Shown here: one piece after another, positions 42,179 through 50,118 of the stretch
Layout: every line of letters begins with the position of its first letter
Position numbering within the stretch: the stretch's first letter is position 1
Assembly (NCBI GenBank): GCA_038150465.1
Contig: JAYOTP010000006.1
Span: 22,300-86,299, forward strand
DNA: 64,000 bases
Reading direction: 5' to 3'
Source of the DNA: RFXV01 sp038150465
Lineage (GTDB): Bacteria; Bacteroidota; Bacteroidia; Flavobacteriales; Schleiferiaceae
The notes under the pieces: generated by a model
The model's database searches: none
What the model saw: the letters and a program-made list of their open reading frames with translations, nothing else
What the model was told of the DNA's origin: nothing
Program-made: the position numbers and the translations under genes

Positions 42179-43456
42179 ATGCGAACCCACATTGATCGAA
42201 CGGATGAAGCGATCCGACTTGAGGAGGAAAAGGGCGCCCACAACTACCATCCACTTCCGGTGGTTCTGAGCAGGGCAGAAGGCGTGCATATGTGGGATCC
42301 TGAGGGGCGTCGTTATTATGACTTTTTGAGCGCCTATTCAGCAGTCAATCAGGGGCATGGGCATCCGCGGCTGGTACACGCTCTGCAGGAGCAGGCGAGC
42401 CGGCTGAGCCTGACATCACGGGCTTTCCACAACGACGTTTTCGGCGCCTACGCCGAGTATGTGACAGACTACTTTGGTTTTGACAAGGTGCTGCCCATGA
42501 ATTCCGGAGCCGAGGCCGTGGAGACGGCTATCAAGATCTGCCGGAGATGGGCATATGACGTAAAGGGCATTGCCAAGGATGCAGCGAAGATCATTGTATG
42601 CACGGATAATTTTCATGGTCGTACGACCACCATCGTCTCTTTCTCCACAGATCCGGACTCCTATCAGGGATTCGGCCCTTATCCGGGTGGTTTTGTGCAG
42701 ATCCCGTACAACGACCTGGATGCATTGGCCAAGGCGCTGGAAGATCCGGATGTGGCGGGTTTCCTGGTCGAGCCCATTCAGGGAGAGGCTGGAGTGGTCA
42801 CTCCGGATGAGGATTTCATTTCCCGAGCGGCAGGATTGTGCAGAGCCAAGGATGTTCTGCTCATCGCAGATGAGATCCAAACGGGGATCGGGCGAACGGG
42901 ATCACTTCTTGCCGTTTGCGGTTCCTGCAGCTGCGAGGGCCATTGTGAGCGACAGTCGAGCTACACCAAACCCGATCTGCTCATCCTTGGTAAAGCTCTA
43001 TCTGGTGGAATGTATCCCGTTTCAGCTGTTTTGGCCGACGATGCGGTCATGAAAGTGATCAAGCCTGGTCAGCATGGCTCCACCTTTGGCGGGAATCCAC
43101 TGGCCAGTCGGGTGGCTATTGAAGCCCTGGAGGTGATCCGTGAGGAGAAACTCACGCAAAATGCGCGGGAGCTGGGAAAGAGATTTCGTGAGGGGATAGA
43201 AAAACTCATGCACGAGACCAATTTGATCCGAAGTGTTCGGGGCAAAGGGCTGCTCAATGCTGTTCTGATCAACGACTCCGCAGAGAGTTCCACAGCCTGG
43301 GACATCTGCATGGCCTTAAAGGAAAATGGCCTGCTGGCCAAGCCGACCCACGGCAACATCATCCGCTTTGCACCTCCACTGGTACTGACTGCAGCACAGA
43401 TGGATGAATGTCTGGACATCATCCGGACGACCTTCCTGAATTTCAGGAAGTCTTGA
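42179..43456 (+). CDS. rocD: Ornithine aminotransferase with cysteine-rich insertion
   Basis: 425-residue PLP enzyme converting ornithine and 2-oxoglutarate to glutamate-5-semialdehyde and glutamate. Class III aminotransferase motifs: NSGAEAVETAIK (108-119), NFHGRT, EPIQGEAGV (198-206), D231EIQTGIGRTG and the PLP lysine K272 in ILGKALSGGMYPVS. Between these last two motifs is a short insertion with four cysteines (C247, C250, C252, C256 in AVCGSCSCEGHCERQ), absent from ordinary ornithine aminotransferases; it could bind a metal or form a loop near the active site. It is preceded by an exact -7 element and is apparently monocistronic. A hairpin overlaps its 3' end. Confidence 0.9.
   Translation: MRTHIDRTDEAIRLEEEKGAHNYHPLPVVLSRAEGVHMWDPEGRRYYDFLSAYSAVNQGHGHPRLVHALQEQASRLSLTSRAFHNDVFGAYAEYVTDYFGFDKVLPMNSGAEAVETAIKICRRWAYDVKGIAKDAAKIIVCTDNFHGRTTTIVSFSTDPDSYQGFGPYPGGFVQIPYNDLDALAKALEDPDVAGFLVEPIQGEAGVVTPDEDFISRAAGLCRAKDVLLIADEIQTGIGRTGSLLAVCGSCSCEGHCERQSSYTKPDLLILGKALSGGMYPVSAVLADDAVMKVIKPGQHGSTFGGNPLASRVAIEALEVIREEKLTQNARELGKRFREGIEKLMHETNLIRSVRGKGLLNAVLINDSAESSTAWDICMALKENGLLAKPTHGNIIRFAPPLVLTAAQMDECLDIIRTTFLNFRKS
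43432..43450. terminator. Hairpin at the 3' end of rocD
   Basis: Perfect eight-base arms CTTCCTGA and TCAGGAAG around ATT, covering the last codons of rocD and lying between convergent rocD and trxB. No T-run follows on either strand, so a terminating role is only suggested by position. Confidence 0.3.
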
Positions 43457-43479
43457 AAGGCGATAAGTAGGGTGGGTGC

Positions 43480-44415
43480 TCAGTCGAGCGCGGCCAGATA
43501 GCGCTCGGCTTCCAAAGCCGCCATGCATCCCGTTCCCGCAGCAGTAACTGCCTGTCGATACACCTTGTCCTGTGCATCCCCGGAGGCAAAAACCCCAGGC
43601 AGACGCGTTGCTGTTGAGTCGGATGCGGTGATCAGGTAGCCCGTGTCATCCATCTCCAGCTGACCGGTGAACAGGTCGGTATTGGGTTTGTGCCCAATCG
43701 CCAAAAAGAATCCCTGTGCCGCGATGCGGCTGGTCTCGTTGGTTTGGTTGTTCTTGACCACGACAGTCTCCACGGCACCCTCACCTTCGAGATCGACCGC
43801 TTCTGTGTTCCAGAGGACCTCAATGTTCTCCGTGGCAAATACCCTGTTCTGCATGGCCTTGGACGCACGCAGTTCCTCCCTTCGCACGAGCATGGTCACT
43901 TTGCCACACAATTTGGCGAGGTAGGTGGCTTCCTCTGCTGCAGTGTCTCCTCCGCCAACAATGACCACATCCTTCCCTTTGAAAAAGAATCCATCGCAAA
44001 CGGCACATGCGGAAACCCCGTGACCGGCATATTTCTGTTCTGCCTCAAGTCCGAGGTATTTGGCGGTGGCGCCGGTGCTGATGATCACCGTGCGTGCTTC
44101 GATCTCTGTGTTTTCGTCCACAGTGAGCTTGTGCCATCCGCCCTCCGTGGAGGACAATTCGGCTTTGGTGACCAGACCGAAGCGAACCTCAGTACCAAAT
44201 CGCTCGGCTTGCTGCTTGAGTTCCTCCATCATGGCCGGTCCTGTGACTCCATCGGGATAGCCAGGGAAATTTTCGACATCTGTTGTGGTGGTCAATTGCC
44301 CACCGGGCTCCATTCCTGTATACATGACGGGGTGAAGATCTGCGCGCGCTGCATAAATAGCTGCTGTGTATCCGGCAGGGCCGCTTCCAATGATCAGACA
44401 TTCGTGTCGTTCCAT
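43480..44415 (-). CDS. trxB: Thioredoxin-disulfide reductase
   Basis: 311-residue flavoenzyme that reduces thioredoxin with NADPH. FAD motif GSGPAG (10-15), redox-active C137-A-V-C140, NADPH motif GGGDTA (154-159) and the second FAD motif ASGDAQDK near the end are all present. ATG 44415 (MERHECLIIGSGPAG) gives the standard N-terminus; the frame upstream is open but not homologous. An exact -7 element lies 19 bases upstream on the minus strand. It is convergent with rocD, 23 bases apart. Confidence 0.96.
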   Translation of the reverse strand: MERHECLIIGSGPAGYTAAIYAARADLHPVMYTGMEPGGQLTTTTDVENFPGYPDGVTGPAMMEELKQQAERFGTEVRFGLVTKAELSSTEGGWHKLTVDENTEIEARTVIISTGATAKYLGLEAEQKYAGHGVSACAVCDGFFFKGKDVVIVGGGDTAAEEATYLAKLCGKVTMLVRREELRASKAMQNRVFATENIEVLWNTEAVDLEGEGAVETVVVKNNQTNETSRIAAQGFFLAIGHKPNTDLFTGQLEMDDTGYLITASDSTATRLPGVFASGDAQDKVYRQAVTAAGTGCMAALEAERYLAALD

Positions 44416-44433
44416 TCTCGAAATTTTCTTGTT

Positions 44434-44441
44434 CAAATGTA
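44434..44441 (-). promoter_or_regulatory. Bacteroidota -7 element for trxB
   Basis: The minus strand reads TACATTTG, an exact TAnnTTTG match, 18 bases before the trxB ATG. It supports the short start of TrxB. Confidence 0.55.
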
Positions 44442-44607
44442 CGCCGTGGGCATTGGGAGAGCCTCCAAACGGCACGAAGTATTCTTCACTTTTTATGCAA
44501 GGCCCTTCTGTGTGTTCGACCCAATCCTCTGCGACTTCCACCGAATCCTATTTCTGCTCGTTGAAGGGACGGGCGCCATCGGATATTGCATTCACTATCT
44601 GACCGAA

Positions 44608-44889
44608 ATGTCGAACAAGAAGCAACATAAAGGGCCACAGAAATCAGGCATCGATCCACAGCTGATGCTGCCTGCAGCTCTGTCTTTTCGGCTTTTGCTC
44701 TCTGCTCAGCTGAGCTGTGTCCTTCTATTGGGCGGTATGAGCAAAGATCTCTTTGACGAAGGTCCGATCAAGGACATCCATGTGCAGGGTCTGCGTGTGC
44801 TGCTTATTCTGTTGCTCACCGTCTATGTGGATCCATCAGGAGAATCCCTGGCCTGGTGTCCGCTCGGGCAGGAATCTGAGCGCACATGA
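44608..44889 (+). CDS. Possible small hydrophobic protein in the trxB-rho gap
   Basis: The 542 bases between trxB and rho hold only this candidate, 93 codons from ATG 44608. The product begins basic (MSNKKQHKGPQKSG) and has two hydrophobic stretches (ALSFRLLLSAQLSCVLLLGG and VLLILLLTVYV), so a membrane protein is possible. I do not recognise a family, and the region upstream of the ATG in the same frame is a shadow of trxB. A poor -7 match (TATTTCTG, 44549-44556) lies upstream. It may be a chance frame. The rest of the gap (44416-44607 and 44890-44957) shows only the trxB promoter and a hairpin. Confidence 0.28.
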   Translation: MSNKKQHKGPQKSGIDPQLMLPAALSFRLLLSAQLSCVLLLGGMSKDLFDEGPIKDIHVQGLRVLLILLLTVYVDPSGESLAWCPLGQESERT

Positions 44890-44903
44890 TCGAGAAAATG
44901 GCC

Positions 44904-44921
44904 ATCCTGTATTGACAGGAT
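44904..44921. terminator. Hairpin downstream of rho
   Basis: Perfect seven-base arms ATCCTGT and ACAGGAT around ATTG, located 37 bases beyond the rho stop codon. No T-run follows. It could stabilise or end the rho mRNA, or end transcription from the opposite side. Confidence 0.35.
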
Positions 44922-44957
44922 AACTGTAGCGAGTGATAAAGAAAGAGCAGGTCGCTT

Positions 44958-46514
44958 CTATCCGTTCATGGAGACCAGGAACTCTTCGTTGCTGCGCGTA
45001 TTGCGCATGCGGTCTTCGAGGAATTCCATGGCTTCGACAGGATTCATATCAGAGAGGTGGCGACGCAGGATCCACATCCGCTGGAGCGCATCCTTGCTCA
45101 GCAGCAGATCTTCTCTGCGGGTGCCGCTGGACAGCAAGTCGATGGCCGGCCATATGCGTCGGTTGGCGATCTTGCGGTCGAGTTGCATCTCCATATTACC
45201 GGTTCCCTTGAATTCCTCAAAGATGACCTCGTCCATTTTTGAGCCGGTATCGATGAGCGCTGTGGCAACGATCGTCAGTGATCCACCGTTCTCGATCTTT
45301 CGGGCTGCACCAAAAAAGCGTTTGGGTTTGTGCAGAGCGTTGGCGTCGACTCCTCCGGACAGCACCTTGCCTGAAGCTGGTGAGACCGTATTGTAGGCCC
45401 GCGCCAAGCGCGTGATGGAGTCGAGAAGGATGACCACATCGTGACCACACTCGACCATCCTCTTGGCCTTGTCCAATACAATGTTGGCCACTTTTACGTG
45501 GCGGTCCGCAGGCTCGTCGAATGTAGAAGCGATCACCTCGGCATTCACACTCCGCACCATATCCGTTACCTCCTCAGGACGTTCGTCTACTAATAAAATG
45601 ATCAGATAGGACTCTGGGTGGTTGGCCGCAATGGCATTGGCCACTTCCTTCAAAAGGGTCGTCTTACCCGTTTTTGGTTGTGCTACGATCATACCGCGCT
45701 GTCCCTTGCCAATGGGCGAGAACAGGTCGATGATGCGGGTGCTCATCGTGCTCTCTTTCTCGGTGATGTTGAATTTCTCTTCGGGGAAGAGGGGTGTGAG
45801 GTGCTCGAAAGCCACTCGGTCACGCACATAATCAGGCTCTCTTCCGTTGATCTCAACGACCTTGAGCAAAGGGAAATACTTTTCACCTTCGCGGGGCGGA
45901 CGGACATATCCCTTGACGGTATCGCCGCTTTTCAGTCCCCAGTTCTTGATCTGGCTTTGTGCGAGGTAGATATCGTCTGGTGAATTGAGGTAGTTGTAGT
46001 CTGATGAACGCAAAAACCCGTAGCCATCCGGCATGATCTCCAACACGCCCTCACTCTCTACAGCACCCACCAGATCTCTTGCCTGGGAATGGGCAGAAGG
46101 CGTCCGTTGTCCGTGCTTGAAATCCCGGCGTTCTTTTGGATTGGATGTCCGCGGGGCTTCCCTTGTCCCTTCTGCCTCGGTTGCAGGCGGGTTTTCCGTA
46201 TCGGATGAAGCCTGTGGGCTATTTGTGGATTCTTCCTCTCTTGGATAACGAGGCCTCCTCTTACGTCCTCTTCCTCCACGAGCCTCCCGGCCTTCAGCGC
46301 TGGACTCCTTTTGCGCGTCGTCCTCGGACGCGGCTGCAGCAGGTTCTTGGCCTGCAGTGGTTTCTGCCATGGGAGCGGGAGAACCCGATGCACTCATGAT
46401 CCCATCGATGAGTTGCTGCTTGCGCAGGTAGCGGAATTTGGGAACCTGGAGTTGTTCAGCGATGGACTGCAGCTCCGGAAGTTTTTTACTCTGCAGATTG
46501 TCGAGGTCGGACAT
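44958..46514 (-). CDS. rho: Transcription termination factor Rho with disordered insert
   Basis: 518-residue hexameric RNA helicase. The N-terminal helix bundle (residues 1-42, LQSKKLPELQSIAEQLQV) is separated from the RNA-binding cold-shock domain by about 100 residues rich in Glu, Arg, Ser, Ala, Thr and Pro (about 43-145), predicted disordered. Then follow GVLEIMPDGYGFLRSSDYNYL (primary RNA site), the P-loop AQPKTGKTTLL, Walker B LIILLVDERPEEV and the R-loop region SGGVDANALHKPKRFFGAAR. Disordered inserts of this kind are known in Bacteroidota Rho. The gene has a head-to-head arrangement with DUF4293 across 139 bases that hold a candidate -7 element TATTATTG (46596-46603, minus), implying a leader of about 75 bases. 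Confidence 0.96.
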   Translation of the reverse strand: MSDLDNLQSKKLPELQSIAEQLQVPKFRYLRKQQLIDGIMSASGSPAPMAETTAGQEPAAAASEDDAQKESSAEGREARGGRGRKRRPRYPREEESTNSPQASSDTENPPATEAEGTREAPRTSNPKERRDFKHGQRTPSAHSQARDLVGAVESEGVLEIMPDGYGFLRSSDYNYLNSPDDIYLAQSQIKNWGLKSGDTVKGYVRPPREGEKYFPLLKVVEINGREPDYVRDRVAFEHLTPLFPEEKFNITEKESTMSTRIIDLFSPIGKGQRGMIVAQPKTGKTTLLKEVANAIAANHPESYLIILLVDERPEEVTDMVRSVNAEVIASTFDEPADRHVKVANIVLDKAKRMVECGHDVVILLDSITRLARAYNTVSPASGKVLSGGVDANALHKPKRFFGAARKIENGGSLTIVATALIDTGSKMDEVIFEEFKGTGNMEMQLDRKIANRRIWPAIDLLSSGTRREDLLLSKDALQRMWILRRHLSDMNPVEAMEFLEDRMRNTRSNEEFLVSMNG

Positions 46515-46631
46515 CTAGAAAAGCCTGAAGTTGGAAGAAGGATCGTAAAGACAATTGGCATCAACGGCATGAATATCTCCGACTTGATGCTGACACAATA
46601 ATACAACTTTCATCAAAACGCAGCCCCGACC

Positions 46632-46639
46632 TAACTTGG
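46632..46639 (+). promoter_or_regulatory. Candidate promoter for the DUF4293 gene
   Basis: TAACTTGG matches TAnnTTTG at seven of eight positions, with TTTC at 46608-46611 as a -33 candidate (spacer 20). It lies 14 bases before ATG 46654 and overlaps the alternative TTG start at 46636, which is therefore unlikely. Confidence 0.35.
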
Positions 46640-46653
46640 CTAAAATTTCTTTC

Positions 46654-47046
46654 ATGTTTCAACGCGTTCAAAGTCTGTACATGGGACTGGCATCGATCCT
46701 CTTGTCGCTTTGCTTTTTGCTTCCTGAGCTCCAAAATGTACCCGAAGGCCTCGGTCTGTATGAACTCCCCTTCTCATTGGGTCTGACACTGCTCATGCTC
46801 TTACTCATCCTTTTCAATCTTTTCAATTTCAAAAAGCGGAAGTCCCAATTCGTCTTGGGGCGCCTGATCATCCTTCTCGGATTTGCGGTCTTTTTTTACG
46901 ACGCCTACCTCTTTTCTCAGACAGAACCACTGAAGCCCGGGTATGCTCTGGTGGCACCGCTACCGGTGATCATACTCATCTCCCTTGCGAATAAAGCCAT
47001 ACAGAAAGACGAAGAACTCGTTCGCTCCGTCGATCGGTTTCGCTAG
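46654..47046 (+). CDS. DUF4293 family membrane protein
   Basis: 130 residues from ATG 46654. MFQRVQSLYMGLASILLSL is the standard N-terminus of DUF4293, followed by four hydrophobic segments in all (the others near LGLTLLMLLLILFNLF, LGRLIILLGFAVFFYDAYLF and LVAPLPVIILISLA). The family is confined to Bacteroidota, lies next to rho in many genomes and has no known function. Its stop codon shares the palindrome CTAG with the stop of the convergent phosphoesterase gene. Confidence 0.85.
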   Translation: MFQRVQSLYMGLASILLSLCFLLPELQNVPEGLGLYELPFSLGLTLLMLLLILFNLFNFKKRKSQFVLGRLIILLGFAVFFYDAYLFSQTEPLKPGYALVAPLPVIILISLANKAIQKDEELVRSVDRFR

Positions 47047-47540
47047 GGGCGTCGGATCAGTTCGATGACTTCCAGGTCGTGGATGCCTCCCTTGTCAAGC
47101 GTGAAGCGGAGCATCGTCCTTTTTTTGTGAAACCCGTGCAGCCCTGCTGCTCCGGGATTCATGTGCAGCAGATTCCTTTTTCTGTCCCTGATCACCTTGA
47201 GAATATGGGAGTGCCCGCAGATCATCAGATCGCAAGGGTGCTCGTTCAGATAGGCCGCCACACCTTTTGCGTAGCGTGGAGGATATCCACCGATGTGGCG
47301 CAGGTGTACACGGACCCCCTCCACTTTAAAGTCGAGCAGGGCCGGATAGGTGCTTCGGATGTCGGTTCCGTCAATGTTTCCATACACTGCGCGCAGGGTT
47401 TGGTCCGCGCGCAGCTGATCTGCCCAATGGTCCGATCCAATATCGCCTGCGTGCCAGATCTCATCTGCAGATTCGCAGTAGGTCTTCAGTGAATCATCCC
47501 AATGGGAATGTGTATCGGACATCAGAAGGATCTTGCGCAT
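47043..47540 (-). CDS. YfcE/MJ0936-type metallophosphoesterase
   Basis: 165-residue calcineurin-like phosphoesterase of the YfcE family. Metal ligands are visible in SDTHSH (D9, H11), HAGDIGS (D33), YGNIDG, CGHSHI and the NPG near the C-terminus. Members hydrolyse phosphodiesters in vitro; the cellular substrate is unknown. It is convergent with DUF4293 with a four-base overlap of stop codons and is divergent from truA across 32 bases. Confidence 0.9.
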   Translation of the reverse strand: MRKILLMSDTHSHWDDSLKTYCESADEIWHAGDIGSDHWADQLRADQTLRAVYGNIDGTDIRSTYPALLDFKVEGVRVHLRHIGGYPPRYAKGVAAYLNEHPCDLMICGHSHILKVIRDRKRNLLHMNPGAAGLHGFHKKRTMLRFTLDKGGIHDLEVIELIRRP

Positions 47541-47547
47541 GCCGCTT

Positions 47548-47555
47548 TATTTTTG
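47548..47555 (+). promoter_or_regulatory. Bacteroidota -7 element for truA
   Basis: TATTTTTG is an exact TAnnTTTG match, 17 bases before the GTG at 47573. It lies between divergent phosphoesterase and truA genes and rules out upstream in-frame starts for truA. Confidence 0.55.
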
Positions 47556-47572
47556 ACCTTGATCCACGGAGG

Positions 47573-48325
47573 GTGAAAAATAGGTACTTCATTCGGCTTC
47601 ATTACCAGGGCGCATCTTTTCACGGATGGCAAAAACAGCCCAATGCGTCCACGGTGCAGGAAGAAATCGAGCGGGCCATGGGGCATCTGATGGGAAAGCC
47701 CACGGAAGTGATCGGCGCAGGACGAACGGATACGGGTGTGCACGCACGTGAAATGTGGGCGCATTTTGATTCTGAAAATCCACTCGATACAGCTCAACTG
47801 ATGTATCGGCTGAACGCCTACCTGCACCCGAGCATAGGAATCGATGAGATACGGGCAGTGGCGCAGGATGCACATGCGCGTTTCAGTGCCACGTCCCGCT
47901 CGTATGAATACCACATTCATTCAGCCAAGGATGCCTTCAGTGAACCTTTGAGCTGGTACATCCGAAGGTCGCTGGATACCGATCTGCTCGATCAGGCGGC
48001 TGCGGTGATGCTTGAATTCACAGAATTCAGTTCCTTCGCGCGATCCAATGATTCCGCTAACCATCATTACTGTACACTCATGAGATCTGAATGGGTGCAT
48101 TCTTCCTCAAAAAGCGTGTATCACGTGCAAGCAAATCGCTTTCTGAGGAATATGGTCCGGGCCATGGTCGGCACCATGGTGGAAGTGGCTGAGGGGCGCT
48201 ACGATCTCGATGAACTCCGGGAGGTGATCCGTTCTGGCCAGCGCAGCAGAGCGGGGGAGTCGGCCCCACCTCAGGGCCTTTTTCTGACCCGTGTGGCCTA
48301 TCCTGAAGAAGTATTCCATGTCTGA
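47573..48325 (+). CDS. truA: tRNA pseudouridine synthase A
   Basis: 250-residue enzyme that makes pseudouridine at tRNA positions 38-40. The catalytic aspartate is D53 in GAGRTDTGVHA, with HYQGASFHGWQKQP near the N-terminus and RFLRNMVRAMVGTMVEVAEG near the C-terminus. GTG 47573 (VKNRYFIRLHYQG) is the chosen start because the open frame upstream crosses the promoter and has no homology. Its 3' end overlaps the ABC exporter gene by eight bases. Confidence 0.92.
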   Translation: MKNRYFIRLHYQGASFHGWQKQPNASTVQEEIERAMGHLMGKPTEVIGAGRTDTGVHAREMWAHFDSENPLDTAQLMYRLNAYLHPSIGIDEIRAVAQDAHARFSATSRSYEYHIHSAKDAFSEPLSWYIRRSLDTDLLDQAAAVMLEFTEFSSFARSNDSANHHYCTLMRSEWVHSSSKSVYHVQANRFLRNMVRAMVGTMVEVAEGRYDLDELREVIRSGQRSRAGESAPPQGLFLTRVAYPEEVFHV

Positions 48326-50084
48326 AGTCAGCGGCAAGGCATTCGATATCAAGCTGCTGGGGAAGGTCATGCGCTATGTCCGCCCGTACAGACTGTTGTT
48401 CATCACGGGATTTTTGCTCACCATCCTTTTGGGCGCAGTGGCCACTTCACGTCCCATACTGATCAAGTACACCATCGATGAATTCGTGGTGACTCCGGAT
48501 GCAGAGGGCCTCTTGCTGTATTCTCTGCTGATGCTCTTTTTGTTGTTCGTTGAGTCTGGACTGCAATTCGCCTTCATCTATGCGGCCAATTTCCTGGGAC
48601 AAAGTGTGATCCGCGACATTCGGATCCAGCTCTATCGTCACCTGATCCGTTTTCGTTTGTCCTACTTCGATCGCACGCCCATTGGCACCCTGGTGACGCG
48701 GGCCGTATCGGATATCGAAACGATCGCCAATATTTTCTCCGAGGGCTTGCTGGTCATCTTTGGGGATCTGTTCAAGATCGGGGTCATGGTCGTGGCCATG
48801 TTCACCTTTTTCAGTTGGCCGCTTGTGCTGATGTCGCTCTCTGTGGTTCCATTGCTTTTCCTGGCTACTCGATGGTTCCAAAGGAGCATCAAAGGGACCT
48901 TTCAGGATGTCCGCAACGAAGTGGCACGCCTCAATGCCTTTGTTCAGGAGCATCTGGGCGGCATGATGATCGTGCAGGCGTTCCATCGCGAGGCGGCAGA
49001 ACTTGAGAAATTCAAGGAGATCAATCGGGCGCACAGGGATGCCAACATCCGCTCCATCTGGTATTTTTCCATTTTCCTTCCCATCATCGAAGTCCTGTCC
49101 GCAGTCAGTATCGGACTGGTGGTCTGGTATGGTGGATGGCAATCGGCCATGGGAGGGGAGGTCACCTTTGGTGATCTGACCGCTCTGCTCATATTCATCA
49201 ATATGCTCTTTCGTCCTTTGCGGCAACTGGCCGATCGTTTCAATACGCTGCAGATGGGCATGGTCGCATCGGAGCGCGTATTGAAGATCCTGGACCAGGA
49301 TGAACGCATCGAGAATTCTGGCGATAACACATCTTTTGCACTCACAGGCGCCATTGAATTCCGCGATGTTTGGTTCGCCTATACCGATGAGCACTGGGTG
49401 CTGCAGGGAGTGAATATTCAAGTTGAACCCGGTGAGACGCTGGCCATAGTCGGAGCCACGGGTGCAGGTAAATCGACCATCATCAATCTGGTCAGTCGTT
49501 TCTATGAGATCCAAAAAGGGCAGATCCTTCTGGACGGACGGCCGCATACCGAATACGAACTCAATGCACTTCGCGAACAGATGGCCGTTGTGCTGCAGGA
49601 AGTCTTCCTCTTTTCGGATACCATCCACTACAATGTGACGCTTGGCGACGACATCCCCATGGAAAAACTGGAGGAAGCAGCGCGGCTGATCGGCGTACAG
49701 GAGCTGATCGAAAAGCTGCCGGGCGGTTGGCAGTTCAATGTGCGGGAGCGAGGTGGTACACTCTCAGCGGGTCAGCGGCAGTTGATCTCCTTCTTGCGGG
49801 CCTATGTGCACGATCCCAAGATCCTCATTCTGGACGAGGCGACTTCATCCATCGATTCACATTCGGAAGAACTCATCCAAAGAGCCACAGAAAAACTGAC
49901 CGAAGACCGAACTTCCATCATCATTGCCCACCGATTGGCGACCATCCGTCGGGCAGACCGGATTCTGGTCATGGACAAAGGTCAGGTTGTGGAGCAAGGC
50001 ACACACGATGACCTGCTTGAAAAAGAGGGCATCTACAAAAAGCTCTATGAGATGCAGTTCCAGACGGAAGACACCTCTTCCTAA
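48318..50084 (+). CDS. ABC exporter, fused permease-ATPase (MsbA-like)
   Basis: 588-residue half-transporter. Six transmembrane helices cover roughly residues 20-300. The ATPase has Walker A GATGAGKST, Q-loop VVLQEV, signature LSAGQRQ (alanine in place of the usual glycine), Walker B ILILDEATSS and IIIAHRLATI. The family exports lipids or drugs. The LSAGQ variant is common in one Bacteroidota/Firmicutes branch, so it need not weaken function. The start is ATG 48318, overlapping truA by eight bases. It is convergent with gyrB, 34 bases apart, with no clear terminator in between. Confidence 0.88.
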   Translation: MSEVSGKAFDIKLLGKVMRYVRPYRLLFITGFLLTILLGAVATSRPILIKYTIDEFVVTPDAEGLLLYSLLMLFLLFVESGLQFAFIYAANFLGQSVIRDIRIQLYRHLIRFRLSYFDRTPIGTLVTRAVSDIETIANIFSEGLLVIFGDLFKIGVMVVAMFTFFSWPLVLMSLSVVPLLFLATRWFQRSIKGTFQDVRNEVARLNAFVQEHLGGMMIVQAFHREAAELEKFKEINRAHRDANIRSIWYFSIFLPIIEVLSAVSIGLVVWYGGWQSAMGGEVTFGDLTALLIFINMLFRPLRQLADRFNTLQMGMVASERVLKILDQDERIENSGDNTSFALTGAIEFRDVWFAYTDEHWVLQGVNIQVEPGETLAIVGATGAGKSTIINLVSRFYEIQKGQILLDGRPHTEYELNALREQMAVVLQEVFLFSDTIHYNVTLGDDIPMEKLEEAARLIGVQELIEKLPGGWQFNVRERGGTLSAGQRQLISFLRAYVHDPKILILDEATSSIDSHSEELIQRATEKLTEDRTSIIIAHRLATIRRADRILVMDKGQVVEQGTHDDLLEKEGIYKKLYEMQFQTEDTSS

Positions 50085-50118
50085 GCTGCACTATAGACCC
50101 GTCTGACAGTTTGAATAC

